A DNA stretch of 64,000 nucleotides from Sympetrum striolatum (lineage: Eukaryota; Arthropoda; Insecta; Odonata; Libellulidae), in the NCBI GenBank assembly GCA_947579665.1, contig OX388349.1, positions 71,800,841 to 71,864,840 of the forward strand, in the 5' to 3' direction. Numbering within the stretch: the stretch's first letter is position 1; every line of letters starts with the position of its first letter. The translations under genes and the position numbers were made by a program. Of this stretch, positions 1-8,676 are shown in pieces. Below the pieces are notes generated by a model. It searched no databases. It worked only from the letters and a program-made list of their open reading frames with translations, and was not told the DNA's origin.

Positions 1-941
1 ATAGCAAAACGAGATAATTAACTAGCACTAAAATATTACCTTTCAAATTTGATTAATAATTCGATATATTTATATATAATGTCTATTTATTAATATATTC
101 AAAATCACTGAATTTTTCTCTGAAATTCCGAAATACGTAGTGAAAGATGAGGAAAACATGATTCGAGGAAGAATCTTGATTTAAATCAAAACTTTGAAAG
201 TGAAGGTCTACGGAAGATAGAAGAAGTAACCGGAGAGTGATTCCAAATCTGGGAGGAAATAGAATGCTGGGGAAAGTTTATAGGGATGCTAGGAGCATTA
301 CAAATAGCGAGAAAAGGGATATTCTGATCGAGAGAGGAGAAAGTTACAAGGAGTCAAGGTAGCCAAAAGAAGCTACTCTCCCTGAAAACTATTCCTGCTA
401 AGTGTCCCCAAAGAAATATATCCTACAAAGAGACATTCTATGAAAATTCCGTCAATCCATCAATAGTTCATTATATACGTTGATTGTATCACTCTATTTC
501 ATAGGTTAAATACGGAATGATAAAATTAATTAAGGAAATTTCAATTATTGTGAAAATCCGTAAGAACGAAAGAAGAGACCCATAGAATTGTACAAATATT
601 TCTCAAAAATTTCAATTCCTATTCTGTAGCAATAATTTTTTATCGGCATCAATAATTTCCAGTATAATAAAGTTAAACTAGAACACCCAGCTGAACTGTA
701 TTTGAACACAGGCGCCTTTGTAGTTGAAGCGCCTCGATCTGACTACTACTGCTAGTATAATTTCCTAAATAATAACTAAAAACTGCTTTTTGTCTCATTT
801 TGGCAGTAACAGTATGAATGAAATTAATGAGGTGATATTGATGAAAGATAAAACTTAGCCCTGGTTGAACGCAATTAACAGTATTATTCATACGGTCATA
901 CTGCTGCATTTGCGTGGGCAGTTTCCCATTGAAGCATTCTT
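1..941. other. Left flank, no gene seen
   Basis: AT-rich sequence with only short open frames lacking codon structure or recognisable domains. I see no repeat copy shared with the rest of the window and no RNA gene here. Confidence 0.5.
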
Positions 942-1075
942 GATCAGTGAGGAAAGCAAGCGCAAACTATCTCATCTTGCTTAGTAAGCCTAATTTCCTC
1001 CCCAGGGAATGTGGTAACTAATGACGGAGAGGTGATGGTTCAAACCCTCCTTCTGACTGAATACTTTAGAGACAG
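942..1075 (-). repeat. SINE-B copy (degenerate tRNA-derived retroposon)
   Basis: The plus strand reads cagtgaggaaagcaag, then an 'aaactatctcat' block, 'agtaagcctaatt' and 'gacggagaggtgatggttcaaac'-like sequence. The same ordered blocks recur near 21.9, 22.4, 24.3, 40.9, 44.0, 53.4 and 61.1 kb. On the minus strand the last block reads as a tRNA B-box-like GGTTTGAAcc, so the minus strand is probably the sense strand of a tRNA-headed SINE. Family identity is inferred from within-window comparison only. Confidence 0.5.
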
Positions 1076-1319
1076 TTTGGAGTTTAATCCGTGTATTTAA
1101 TCAGTGTCAATTTCAACGGGAACATGTAAATGGTACACAAGTCGGTGTATGAAAAATGACGTATTTGAATCACTCCTTCAAATATGCCTTTGCCGTAACT
1201 CTTTCGTAAATGGCACTGTAAAAACAGATGACCGAAAAACTCCTTCTGAAGAATCATCACTTAAACAGAGAAACAACATTTTTCCATTTTCGACAACATC
1301 GCACGTTTAGGTGACCTGA

Positions 1320-2075
1320 CCTAGGCGTTATTCATTGCTCCGATGATTGACCGTGACTAGAACCGTCTCCCGGAGCGGATGTTCACGACGAAAAAATCCG
1401 CCGGGTTTTTTCGGAAAAAAAGCCACGGAAACGTGTTTCGAAATCCGAAGTAAAAACTCCATCCGAGCGAATCCCACCTCCTTTGACACATGATAAACGA
1501 TCGGCTCAACGACACCGTAACCTATGACCCCTCGATATCCACGCACCGCCCCGGTTTAAGCCATCCGAAGCTTCGTTCCTCTCAAGACCGCAAGCAGCCG
1601 AAAAGGGTTTGGCGTAATACAGAAGGGCGCAGCATTAATAATCCCGCGACCCCATCTTAGGCTTCCGATAGCAGCTCCCTTAATGACGCAATCAAAACCG
1701 CATTCAAAGAAGCTCCTGCCTCCCATCTAATTTAGTGCCCACAAAAGATGAGACAGCGGAGAAAGGGGCTTCTTAAGGAGTCGCTGGACGAATTTTCCCG
1801 AAAACCCCTCGAGTGGAGCGGGGATTAATGCCGAGTCGAAAGAGAAAAAAAAAGAGGACTGGGCCAAGTCTCCTCGGGGGATGATCGACTCAAAGGGAAA
1901 AGACGTAACCTCGCCCGCGAACTGGGCTAAAATGAGAATCAACCGGTCGAAATACGCTTTTGTCTTTAAAGCAGAGGTGGGAAACCTGCGGCCTTTCCTT
2001 AGCTTCAATGACACAAAAGTAAGTTCAAAAATCGTTTTGTTTCCCAGCCCCGTTCATTACGTTGAGTGGGCATAA
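1320..2075. other. GC/CpG-richer patch without a supported gene
   Basis: This stretch is visibly richer in G+C and CpG than its surroundings and carries overlapping short frames on both strands (for example minus 1727-2014 and plus 1881-2075). None shows a domain, signal peptide or splice-bounded exon pattern. It could be a conserved non-coding element, an undetected exon or an old repeat. Confidence 0.3.
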
Positions 2076-2184
2076 AATCGACATTGCTATTAGGTTTAGT
2101 TTGCAAGTAAACTATATTTCCTTCGTAGCTACAGTATTGTTAAAAGTGAATCGACAGCTTTGATTATTTTGTTTTCACCAAAGC

Positions 2185-2225
2185 CGAACGCGCTACCCGC
2201 TCGACTATCCAGGAGCCCAATATAT
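2185..2225 (-). repeat. tRNA-like fragment (5' half)
   Basis: On the minus strand the sequence reads CTCCTGGATAGTCGAGCGGG followed by TAGCGCGTTCGGCTTTGG, resembling a tRNA D-arm/A-box and anticodon 5' side. There is no T-arm, so it is a tRNA-derived SINE scrap rather than a gene. Confidence 0.3.
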
Positions 2226-2275
2226 CATTCGTTGTTAGATACTGGACTAATTGAGTGCGGGCAATTCACAGCATG

Positions 2276-2279
2276 GACT
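2276..2279. repeat. Target-site duplication, left copy (GACT)
   Basis: GACT lies immediately before the TG start of the 5' LTR and is repeated immediately after the CA end of the 3' LTR (10428-10431). A 4-bp duplication fits a Ty3/gypsy-type integrase. It also fixes both element ends independently of the LTR comparison. Confidence 0.85.
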
Positions 2280-2412
2280 TGTGGTGAGGATGGTCCTCAC
2301 TCCCCGCCTCGCAGCAGAGTAAGTCTACTATAGACGGGACGACATTGTCATCACGGCGGTGCGCCGTATACACAAAGTCGCACTGCAAACTAAAATGTAA
2401 TACTCTGGCTGC

Positions 2413-2421
2413 ATATATAAA
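2413..2421 (+). promoter_or_regulatory. LTR TATA box (RNA polymerase II promoter)
   Basis: ATATATAAA followed by GGGG is the only strong TATA element in the LTR. Transcription would start about 25-30 bp downstream, near 2440-2450 (TCACCACC), which would place the tandem array in R/U5. The same box recurs in the 3' LTR at 10052-10060. The start site is inferred, not seen. Confidence 0.65.
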
Positions 2422-2460
2422 GGGGAGCCCCGGCCTCACGGGCAGATCACCACCAACTAT

Positions 2461-2600
2461 CCCGTCGTGAAGGTCCACAGACCCCGACAGCCAGAAACTC
2501 CCGTCGTGAAGGTCCACAGACCCCGACAGCCAGGAGCACCACGTCGTGAAGGTCCACAGACCCCGACGGAGCATCCCATCCCCCGTCGTGACGGTCTCCA
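2461..2600 (+). repeat. Tandem 39-42 bp repeat in R/U5 of the LTR
   Basis: Three close copies of a unit beginning CGTCGTGAAGGTCCACAGAC start near 2461, 2500 and 2540. A fourth diverged copy (CGTCGTGACGGTCTCC) starts near 2582. Spacings are 39, 40 and 42 bp. The array is duplicated in the 3' LTR (10100-10239). It lies downstream of the TATA box, so it would be transcribed. A role as enhancer, RNA structure or packaging signal is speculation. Confidence 0.85.
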
Positions 2601-2791
2601 AACGAGACCCGGACTACTAGGACGCCCACGGCCCGCGCCGCAACCTACCTACTGAGCCACCTCCGGAGTACCGAATATAACAAGGGTAAATAAAAACTAT
2701 TTAACTAAATTTCGGCCAATCCCTTATTTTTGCCACTACCACTACGACAATTGGGTGTCAGATAGAATTCACCGTCGTCACTACGACATTT

Positions 2792-2803
2792 TGGTGTCAG
2801 GTG
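2792..2803 (+). other. Primer binding site, tRNA-Leu-like
   Basis: TGGTGTCAGGTG begins 3 nt after the LTR. TGG pairs with the universal tRNA CCA end, and TGTCAGG matches the complement of the CCUGACA acceptor end found in many animal tRNA-Leu isoacceptors. The position and the TGG start are as expected for minus-strand priming. The tRNA assignment rests on about 10 nt and on general knowledge of tRNA-Leu. Confidence 0.65.
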
Positions 2804-2959
2804 TTTTTAAGTGGTACGAACGTAAATTCGCTTCTGGCCCTGACTTCTCAATTTTATGTATTTTCTTAAATTTTTTGCAATTTTTAAATATTTTTTTTTT
2901 TTCAAAATTCAAGCATTATTTAAATTTTCTCTGTTGTTTTGTTGAACTTTTATTTCGTA
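2804..2959 (+). other. Retrotransposon leader (5' untranslated)
   Basis: This is a 156-nt T-rich leader between the primer binding site and the gag ATG, with a run of 14 T near 2890-2903. No long frame opens here. Packaging signals or a splice donor for an env message may lie here, but I cannot pick one out. Confidence 0.6.
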
Positions 2960-4099
2960 ATGGCATCTTTTTACGCCTCCACTAACCCCTTTTTATATTA
3001 TCATGGCTCAGATTACCGCCAACCTAATGTTAACTTAATCGATCTAGTGTCAACTATCGATACAACCCAGGATAAAACTGAAAATCCACCTCCCTCGGTG
3101 AACGATAGGATTCCGCTTGTCACACCACCCCCCGTAGGGAATCATATCTATTTAGTCCCGTGTTTTAGTGGCGATGATGCAACAACCGTCGAGAACTTTT
3201 TAGAATCACTCAAAATCACGAGCCATCTTAACGGTTGGACGGAGCATCAAACTCTGTGCGTCGCGCGTTTGCGTCTTTTAGGCTCCGCCGCCGATTACGT
3301 TTCCGCGAACCCTCACATAATAGAAAGCTACGACAGTTTTTCCAGTCATCTCAAACGTCGCTTTCAGTTGAAAGTCTCACCTCTCTCCCTAGAGAAAATA
3401 TTCACATCTTGTGCACAGAAACCTCTCGAATCAGTAAATGAATTCTCCACGAGACTTAGAACAATTGCGCGGCAACTACACGAAAGCTATTCCTCCCCAT
3501 CCAGTGAGGCAACCAGAAGCATTATGGAAGAAAGGCTACTCACACAATTCCTTCTAGGATTACGCGAAGAAATAGGCCGTTTTGTTATCGTAAGGAGCCC
3601 AAAAACGGTCCGCGAAGCAGAAGAATTCGCTTTATGTGAAGAGGCCACCGCTCGCAATTACGCGCAGAAATCCGCAGAGCTCGCGTCATCTCGGACGCAT
3701 CAGTTATATGATATCCGCTACCAACCACCCAGAAATCAATTCGTTTACAACGATCAAGCCGGAATTCCTAATTGCCCTCTCCAGCTACAAGCAGTGAGCA
3801 CTCAATCTAACCAGCAGCCTCCGTCAGTACCAATATCAGCACGGATAAGAGATCGGCGATCATCCGAGCCAAAATGCTTCCGCTGTGGACAAACGGGACA
3901 TTTCTCCCGCTCTTGTCAAGCCAAAAACCGTAGCTGTTTTCTATGCGGGAGAAAAGATCACATGCAGAGGGATTGTCCACTATTATTCTGCGGAGCATGT
4001 AAAGAACATGGTCATCGCCCGCTCGACTGCCCGAACAATACCTCTTCCCAAAACGCGGGAAACTTGAATTCCCCGATCGCGGGATCGGGGAAGAATTAA
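2960..4099 (+). CDS. Gag polyprotein of the LTR retrotransposon
   Basis: Encodes the structural protein that forms the cytoplasmic virus-like particle and packages the element RNA. I chose the ATG at 2960 (GTAATGG context) over an upstream in-frame TTG, giving 379 aa. Residues about 64-230 resemble the retrotransposon gag/capsid domain, with LVPCFSGDDATTVENFLESL near its start. The C-terminal nucleocapsid has three CCHC zinc knuckles (C-x2-C-x4-H-x4-C) beginning at Cys306, Cys326 and Cys344; three is more than the one or two common in Ty3/gypsy Gag. Between them lies an Arg/Ser-rich stretch. The last 97 nt overlap the pol frame, which is reached by -1 frameshifting. The frame is intact. Confidence 0.93.
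   Translation: MASFYASTNPFLYYHGSDYRQPNVNLIDLVSTIDTTQDKTENPPPSVNDRIPLVTPPPVGNHIYLVPCFSGDDATTVENFLESLKITSHLNGWTEHQTLCVARLRLLGSAADYVSANPHIIESYDSFSSHLKRRFQLKVSPLSLEKIFTSCAQKPLESVNEFSTRLRTIARQLHESYSSPSSEATRSIMEERLLTQFLLGLREEIGRFVIVRSPKTVREAEEFALCEEATARNYAQKSAELASSRTHQLYDIRYQPPRNQFVYNDQAGIPNCPLQLQAVSTQSNQQPPSVPISARIRDRRSSEPKCFRCGQTGHFSRSCQAKNRSCFLCGRKDHMQRDCPLLFCGACKEHGHRPLDCPNNTSSQNAGNLNSPIAGSGKN
4057..4092 (+). promoter_or_regulatory. Programmed -1 ribosomal frameshift signal (gag/pol)
   Basis: The sequence G GGA AAC (4057-4063) sits exactly in the gag reading phase as X_XXY_YYZ. Five nucleotides downstream a perfect 10-bp stem starts: TTCCCCGATC (4069-4078), loop GCGG (4079-4082), GATCGGGGAA (4083-4092). 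The gag stop is at 4097-4099. The pol frame is the -1 frame and is open from 4003, so the signal lies inside the 97-nt overlap. This is the canonical layout of retroviral -1 frameshifting (slippery heptamer, 5-9 nt spacer, stable structure). Efficiency is unknown. A pseudoknot extension with downstream sequence is possible but I did not find one. Confidence 0.88.
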
Positions 4100-7000
4100 T
4101 TCTTGCAGTAACGCCGAAGGCAGGCTTGCTCGTCGTGGGAAAAGTATTCGAGACGGAGTTCAGATTCTTAATTGACACAGGAGCCGCAGTCACCATAATC
4201 AGCTCGAGAAAATTCCCCTTCGGTGAAATCGGCATTTGTCCCTACAACAAGCCGATTAGGAGCGCCTCAGGTCATCTCTTATCGGTCATGGGCCAGAGTA
4301 AAATACCAATCAAAATCGACAATGTTCTATACCCGCAAGACGCGCTGATTATTGATTTGGGTCATACCATTTATGACGGGATTATTGGTCTCGACTTCAT
4401 GCGGAATTATCACTGTAACCTGTCATTAGATCGCTGTGTGCTGAACATTAACCACCGCCACGAGATTCAATTGTTATCGAGCAACGGAAAAAATGAAGAT
4501 GCAAATTTCATTGCAACGAAGTACGAGAGACCCAGAAAACCACAGCTTGAACATACATTCCAGGACTTAATCCAATGGAAGGATGAGGATAGTGAAGGGA
4601 GCTCCGACTATCAACGGACAGACGTGGATAACAATAATACTACGACGCCAATTGTTGAGGAATTATTGAGCATCTTGGACGAGGATCTCCCAGACGACAT
4701 GGGGTGCATATTAATTCCTTTCAATCAGAGTGAAGCACTTAGAGAAGGAGCGATAGCTGTCAATAGAGAGAATAATAAGGAGGGGTCCACGCCGACACGT
4801 GTCGCGCCGGTAGACGGAAGATTCTCCTGCAAAACCCCCGCACCTGTTACTTTCTTTCCGAATGATAGCGAATCGCCAAAGCCAGAAAAAAGCCCGAGTA
4901 ATCCAAGTTTGGACGTAGCAGGACCAGGGTCATGGAAACCGGTTGAGATAAGGACTACGGTCGTCAAGAGACAAACGTGTGAGAGGGAAAGGATGCCAAC
5001 GGTCAGAGTTGCATTAAAAGAGGAAGGCATCGCCCCTGATGGAGCCACGGTTTCTCCGAACGACACCCGAATCCTGAGCCACTCGCCGAGTAATGAAGAG
5101 GGCAATAAAGAAGTGCGAACCGACATCAGGACGGCCACTCATGAAGAATATTTGGAAATTGGGAACGGAATATGCATTTTGAGAAAGGAAACCCATGTAG
5201 ATATTGCGGATCCGACTTCCACACAATCCCTCGCAGATAACTCGGGTCAGAAGGGAGATAAGGTTGTCAATAGAGAGGCGGGTGAGAGTGGATTCTCATC
5301 GACAATGGACGTTGAATTGGGAGAATATGGCTCCGGCAACCCTATCTCTCCGAATGACAGCACCGGCCACCAGGCGAATAGCGGGGCGGAGGATAAAGAA
5401 GCGGAAAATGAAGGTGTTGCAGCCGACATTAGGACGGCACAATTATTAGAGACTTCTAAAATTCCGCCGCATTCTTTTATTGTATGGGAAGCCAAGAATG
5501 AAGCACTTGCGGGAAAGGAAGTGATTGTTTGTGGAGCTGATCGCGAAGTCCTCTTACTGCCGGTAGTTGCCAAGGCTTCTCAGGAGGGAATCATCCCCAT
5601 CCTTATATGCAATTTGAGGAATAGCCGCCAAGTAGTGCGCAAGGGAGAGAAAATTGAGATTGAAATATTAGATGAAACCCTTACTACGATAAACTCAGTG
5701 GAATTAGACGATTCAGAAATGTGGCCAGAGTGTAGGCCTGCCAATGAACTGGTTTCACGGTTTAAGTATGAGAATGTTCCTTCTGAGGCGTTAATACCAC
5801 TGAAGGAATTGATAAAAGAATTTTCCGACATATTTATGCAAGAAAAAACTGTTTTGGGGCACACCGACTGGGTAAAGCATAAAATAGACGTTGGAGATGC
5901 CGCCCCCATTAAAAAAAGGCCTTATCGAGTCCCTCACGCTTTAAGGAACTACTTGGATGAGGCTATTGAGGATATGCTGGAACATGGAGTGATTTCGCCA
6001 TCCACAAGCCCCTGGTCGGCGCCAATAATCCTGGTTAAGAAGAAGGCGATTGGCGGAGGACCAATTAAGTACAGGCCTTGTATTGATTATCGGGCGCTTA
6101 ATGCCGTAACGAAAAAAGAGGTCTTCCCTATCCCAAATATGGAGGAGATTTTTGACCAACTGGGCAAGGCGAAGTACTTTTCCACAATGGATCTCTGTAG
6201 CGGCTACTGGCAGGTGGAGATGGAGGAGGAGAGTAAAGAATATACGGCTTTCAGCACATCCTCAGGTCACTACGAGTGCAACAGAATGAGCTTCGGGCTA
6301 GCAAACGCGCCCTCTACCTTCATGCGCTTGATGTCCAAAGTTCTGGAAGGCCTCTCAAATAAAGGATGCTTATGTTACCTAGATGACATCCTTGCCTACG
6401 ATTCAACTTGGGAAGGGCATGTTGCGCTATTACGTGATATTTTCTTAAGGTTAAGAGCAGCGAATCTGAAATTGAAACCAGAAAAATGTAGATTTTTTCA
6501 GACAAGTGTTAAATTTTTAGGCCATGTTGTCTCCCCAGATGGCCTCCAGCCAGATGAAGATAAAATAGAAGCAATACGAAACTTCCCAGTACCCGCCACT
6601 GTCCGTCAGCTGCAGTCATTTTTAGACCTGGTGGGTTATTACAGGAAATTTATACCAAATTTTGCGCAAATTTCAAATCCTCTCTCGAAACTAACCAGCA
6701 AAAAATTAGAGTTCACCTGGACGCCGATAGAGGAGGACGCTTTTAACACGTTACGGAATAGTCTCATTTCATCTCCTGTGTTGAAATTTCCGGACTTCTC
6801 CAAGACCTTCATCTTAACCACCGATGCGTCCCCAATTGCATTAGGCGGAGTACTTTCCCAGCTTTTTGAAGATGGAGAGCACCCAGTAGCATATGCCAGT
6901 CGTCAGCTTCACCAGGCCGAGAAATCATACTCAGCAACCGAATTAGAGTGTTTGGCAGTCGTAGACATGGTGAAAAAATTTCGGATCTACCTCCTGGGCC

Positions 7001-8658
7001 AGCATTTCATTCTTCATACAGACCACAAGCCACTCCGCTGGCTGCTATCGGTGAAAGAACCAAAACCACGGCTCGCGCGCTGGATCATGGAACTAGGGGA
7101 ATACTCGTACGAAGTAAAATATTGCCCCGGAAAAGGCATTCCGCATTCCGACGCTCTTTCCCGGATTCCTCCCGCCGTTCACACAATCGGAGAGGAACCC
7201 GTCCTGTATGAGCCGGCGTGGGACGTCACCAGGATAGTTAAACAACAAGCTACCTGCACAGACTTGCGTCCATTACTTGAATTAGCGCGAAAAGACGACC
7301 AGACATATTTTTTCGACGAACGCGGGATTTTATATAAGAGAAGTCAAGGGGAAGAGAGACCGGAAGCTACGATTTGTGCCCCTACAGGGATGCGAAGCTA
7401 TATCCTCGCACAATGCCACGACAACCCCTTGGCAGGACACCTTGGATTCGACAAAACTTTGGACCTCGTGAAACGTAACTTTAATTGGGATGGTTGTTAT
7501 GCTGACACCCGGAGATATGTCCAAGGCTGCTTGGCATGCAAGAAACGAAAGGCAGGAAACCAGAAAACCCCCATTCAGCCGGTAACCGAGGCAACCTACC
7601 CCTTGGAGAAACTCGCGCTGGACATCGTAGGACCCTTGCCTACATCAATCAGAGGCAACCGATATATCCTTACATGTCAAGATTATTTCACACGTTATCC
7701 CGAGGCCTTCGCCATTCCTGACCAGACCGCCGCAACTGTTGCCCGAGTATTTGTAGAGAATATTATCTGCAGACACGGAATCCCGAAGTATTTACTTACT
7801 GATAGAGGTGCCAACTTTACGTCAACTCTAATGAAGGAAATCTGTCAAATACTGAAGATTCAGTCGTTATTTACTTCTCCATATAATCCTGCCTCCAACG
7901 GTCGCTTGGAACGCGCCCACCAGTCCTTTGCTGCGGTAATTTCACACTACGTGTCTCAAGACCATTCAGACTGGGACGAGCAACTGAATTTCGCACTCTT
8001 CGCATTCCGGAACAGCAAGCATAGGATGACAGGCTTCACTCCCGCGTATTTGATGTATGGCCGCGAACTGGCTTTACCTTGGGATGCCATGCCCGCACCT
8101 GAGCGGCTGAATTACGCAGACGAACCCTCCTATGCGACCGAATTACAACGCCGACTGAGAACAGCCCATGCACAAGCGGCTGAGTGGAACAGGCAAAACC
8201 AGGAGAACGAACACCGCAAGTACAACCAGAACTTGTCACTACCATCTATCTCCGTCGGTCAATTGGTTCTACTCCGGAACATGGCTCTCCCTAGGGGGCA
8301 ATCAAAGAAACTAGCCTCACGATGGGTCGGCCCATACAAAGTTGTCAAAATCCGGTCTGCTGTCACCTTCGATATTATAAACGTGCAAAACGATCGGAGG
8401 GTGACAGCTCACGCTCGCAATCTTCTCCCTCTACCTCCGGACCCTGATCCGTATCCTGAGCCTCAGTTCCAAGAGGAGATATTACCCACAGCACCCACCA
8501 ATGAGGAGGACAATAGCAACTCGCAACCGTCACCAGACTGCCTTCAGCAGCCCCTCCCCGAGGAAAGAACGCCTAAACCTCCGCCCCCCATACCACCCCC
8601 AGCCGCTCATCGTGTTCCATACAACCTACGGCCACGACCGGGACGGACTCACCATTAG
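4063..8658 (+). CDS. Pol polyprotein: protease, reverse transcriptase, RNase H, integrase
   Basis: Made as a Gag-Pol fusion by -1 frameshift at 4057-4063. Residues here are numbered from codon 4126. The aspartic protease has DTG at 17-19 and a later IIGLDF motif. A roughly 400-residue low-homology linker (about 135-560) holds three degenerate VNRE...PND...IRT modules and ends in a beta-rich segment (about 446-520). The reverse transcriptase (about 583-830) has the first catalytic Asp at 689 (FSTMDL) and YLDD at 751-754. RNase H has D900, E939, D966 and D1009. Integrase has a zinc finger (H1098, H1105, C1135, C1138), core D1166, D1226 and E1262 (exact D,D35E spacing) and a GPY module at 1402-1404. 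I see no chromodomain. The C-terminus is Pro-rich and ends near YNLRPR. All catalytic residues are present and the frame is unbroken to the TAG at 8656-8658. Confidence 0.95.
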   Translation, partial: LEFPDRGIGEELILAVTPKAGLLVVGKVFETEFRFLIDTGAAVTIISSRKFPFGEIGICPYNKPIRSASGHLLSVMGQSKIPIKIDNVLYPQDALIIDLGHTIYDGIIGLDFMRNYHCNLSLDRCVLNINHRHEIQLLSSNGKNEDANFIATKYERPRKPQLEHTFQDLIQWKDEDSEGSSDYQRTDVDNNNTTTPIVEELLSILDEDLPDDMGCILIPFNQSEALREGAIAVNRENNKEGSTPTRVAPVDGRFSCKTPAPVTFFPNDSESPKPEKSPSNPSLDVAGPGSWKPVEIRTTVVKRQTCERERMPTVRVALKEEGIAPDGATVSPNDTRILSHSPSNEEGNKEVRTDIRTATHEEYLEIGNGICILRKETHVDIADPTSTQSLADNSGQKGDKVVNREAGESGFSSTMDVELGEYGSGNPISPNDSTGHQANSGAEDKEAENEGVAADIRTAQLLETSKIPPHSFIVWEAKNEALAGKEVIVCGADREVLLLPVVAKASQEGIIPILICNLRNSRQVVRKGEKIEIEILDETLTTINSVELDDSEMWPECRPANELVSRFKYENVPSEALIPLKELIKEFSDIFMQEKTVLGHTDWVKHKIDVGDAAPIKKRPYRVPHALRNYLDEAIEDMLEHGVISPSTSPWSAPIILVKKKAIGGGPIKYRPCIDYRALNAVTKKEVFPIPNMEEIFDQLGKAKYFSTMDLCSGYWQVEMEEESKEYTAFSTSSGHYECNRMSFGLANAPSTFMRLMSKVLEGLSNKGCLCYLDDILAYDSTWEGHVALLRDIFLRLRAANLKLKPEKCRFFQTSVKFLGHVVSPDGLQPDEDKIEAIRNFPVPATVRQLQSFLDLVGYYRKFIPNFAQISNPLSKLTSKKLEFTWTPIEEDAFNTLRNSLISSPVLKFPDFSKTFILTTDASPIALGGVLSQLFEDGEHPVAYASRQLHQAEKSYSATELECLAVVDMVKKFRIYLLGQHFILHTDHKPLRWLLSVKEPKPRLARWIMELGEYSYEVKYCPGKGIPHSDALSRIPPAVHTIGEEPVLYEPAWDVTRIVKQQATCTDLRPLLELARKDDQTYFFDERGILYKRSQGEERPEATICAPTGMRSYILAQCHDNPLAGHLGFDKTLDLVKRNFNWDGCYADTRRYVQGCLACKKRKAGNQKTPIQPVTEATYPLEKLALDIVGPLPTSIRGNRYILTCQDYFTRYPEAFAIPDQTAATVARVFVENIICRHGIPKYLLTDRGANFTSTLMKEICQILKIQSLFTSPYNPASNGRLERAHQSFAAVISHYVSQDHSDWDEQLNFALFAFRNSKHRMTGFTPAYLMYGRELALPWDAMPAPERLNYADEPSYATELQRRLRTAHAQAAEWNRQNQENEHRKYNQNLSLPSISVGQLVLLRNMALPRGQSKKLASRWVGPYKVVKIRSAVTFDIINVQNDRRVTAHARNLLPLPPDPDPYPEPQFQEEILPTAPTNEEDNSNSQPSPDCLQQPLPEERTPKPPPPIPPPAAHRVPYNLRPRPGRTHH

Positions 8659-8676
8659 ACTTACACGTGTTTCAGG

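Larger units (their letters stand above)
2280..2788 (+). repeat. 5' LTR (509 bp)
   Basis: Matches 9919-10427 at a constant offset of 7639 bp with no difference that I can find. It starts TG and ends CA. It contains a TATA box (2413-2421), a GTCGTGAAGGTCC tandem array (2461-2600), a poly(A) signal (2689-2694) and, near its 3' end, a PBS-like sequence (2750-2762). Antisense and sense frames across it simply translate the tandem array and are not genes. Confidence 0.95.

Noticed and set aside
2461..2600. CRISPR-like regular repeat array
   Set aside because: The units are contiguous tandem copies with no unique spacers, inside a eukaryotic LTR.
2266..2655. Overlapping frames on both strands of the 5' LTR (and the same at 9899-10294) with repeated HRPRQP / SGSVDLHD peptides
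   Set aside because: They are translations of the 39-42 bp LTR tandem repeat and run through the promoter region; there is no independent evidence of coding.
4725..5909. Antisense frames of 108-137 codons within pol
   Set aside because: They are shadows of the pol coding frame and carry no domain.
8300..8658. Chromodomain at the Pol C-terminus
   Set aside because: After the GPY module the tail is Pro-rich and low complexity, with no chromodomain aromatic pattern.
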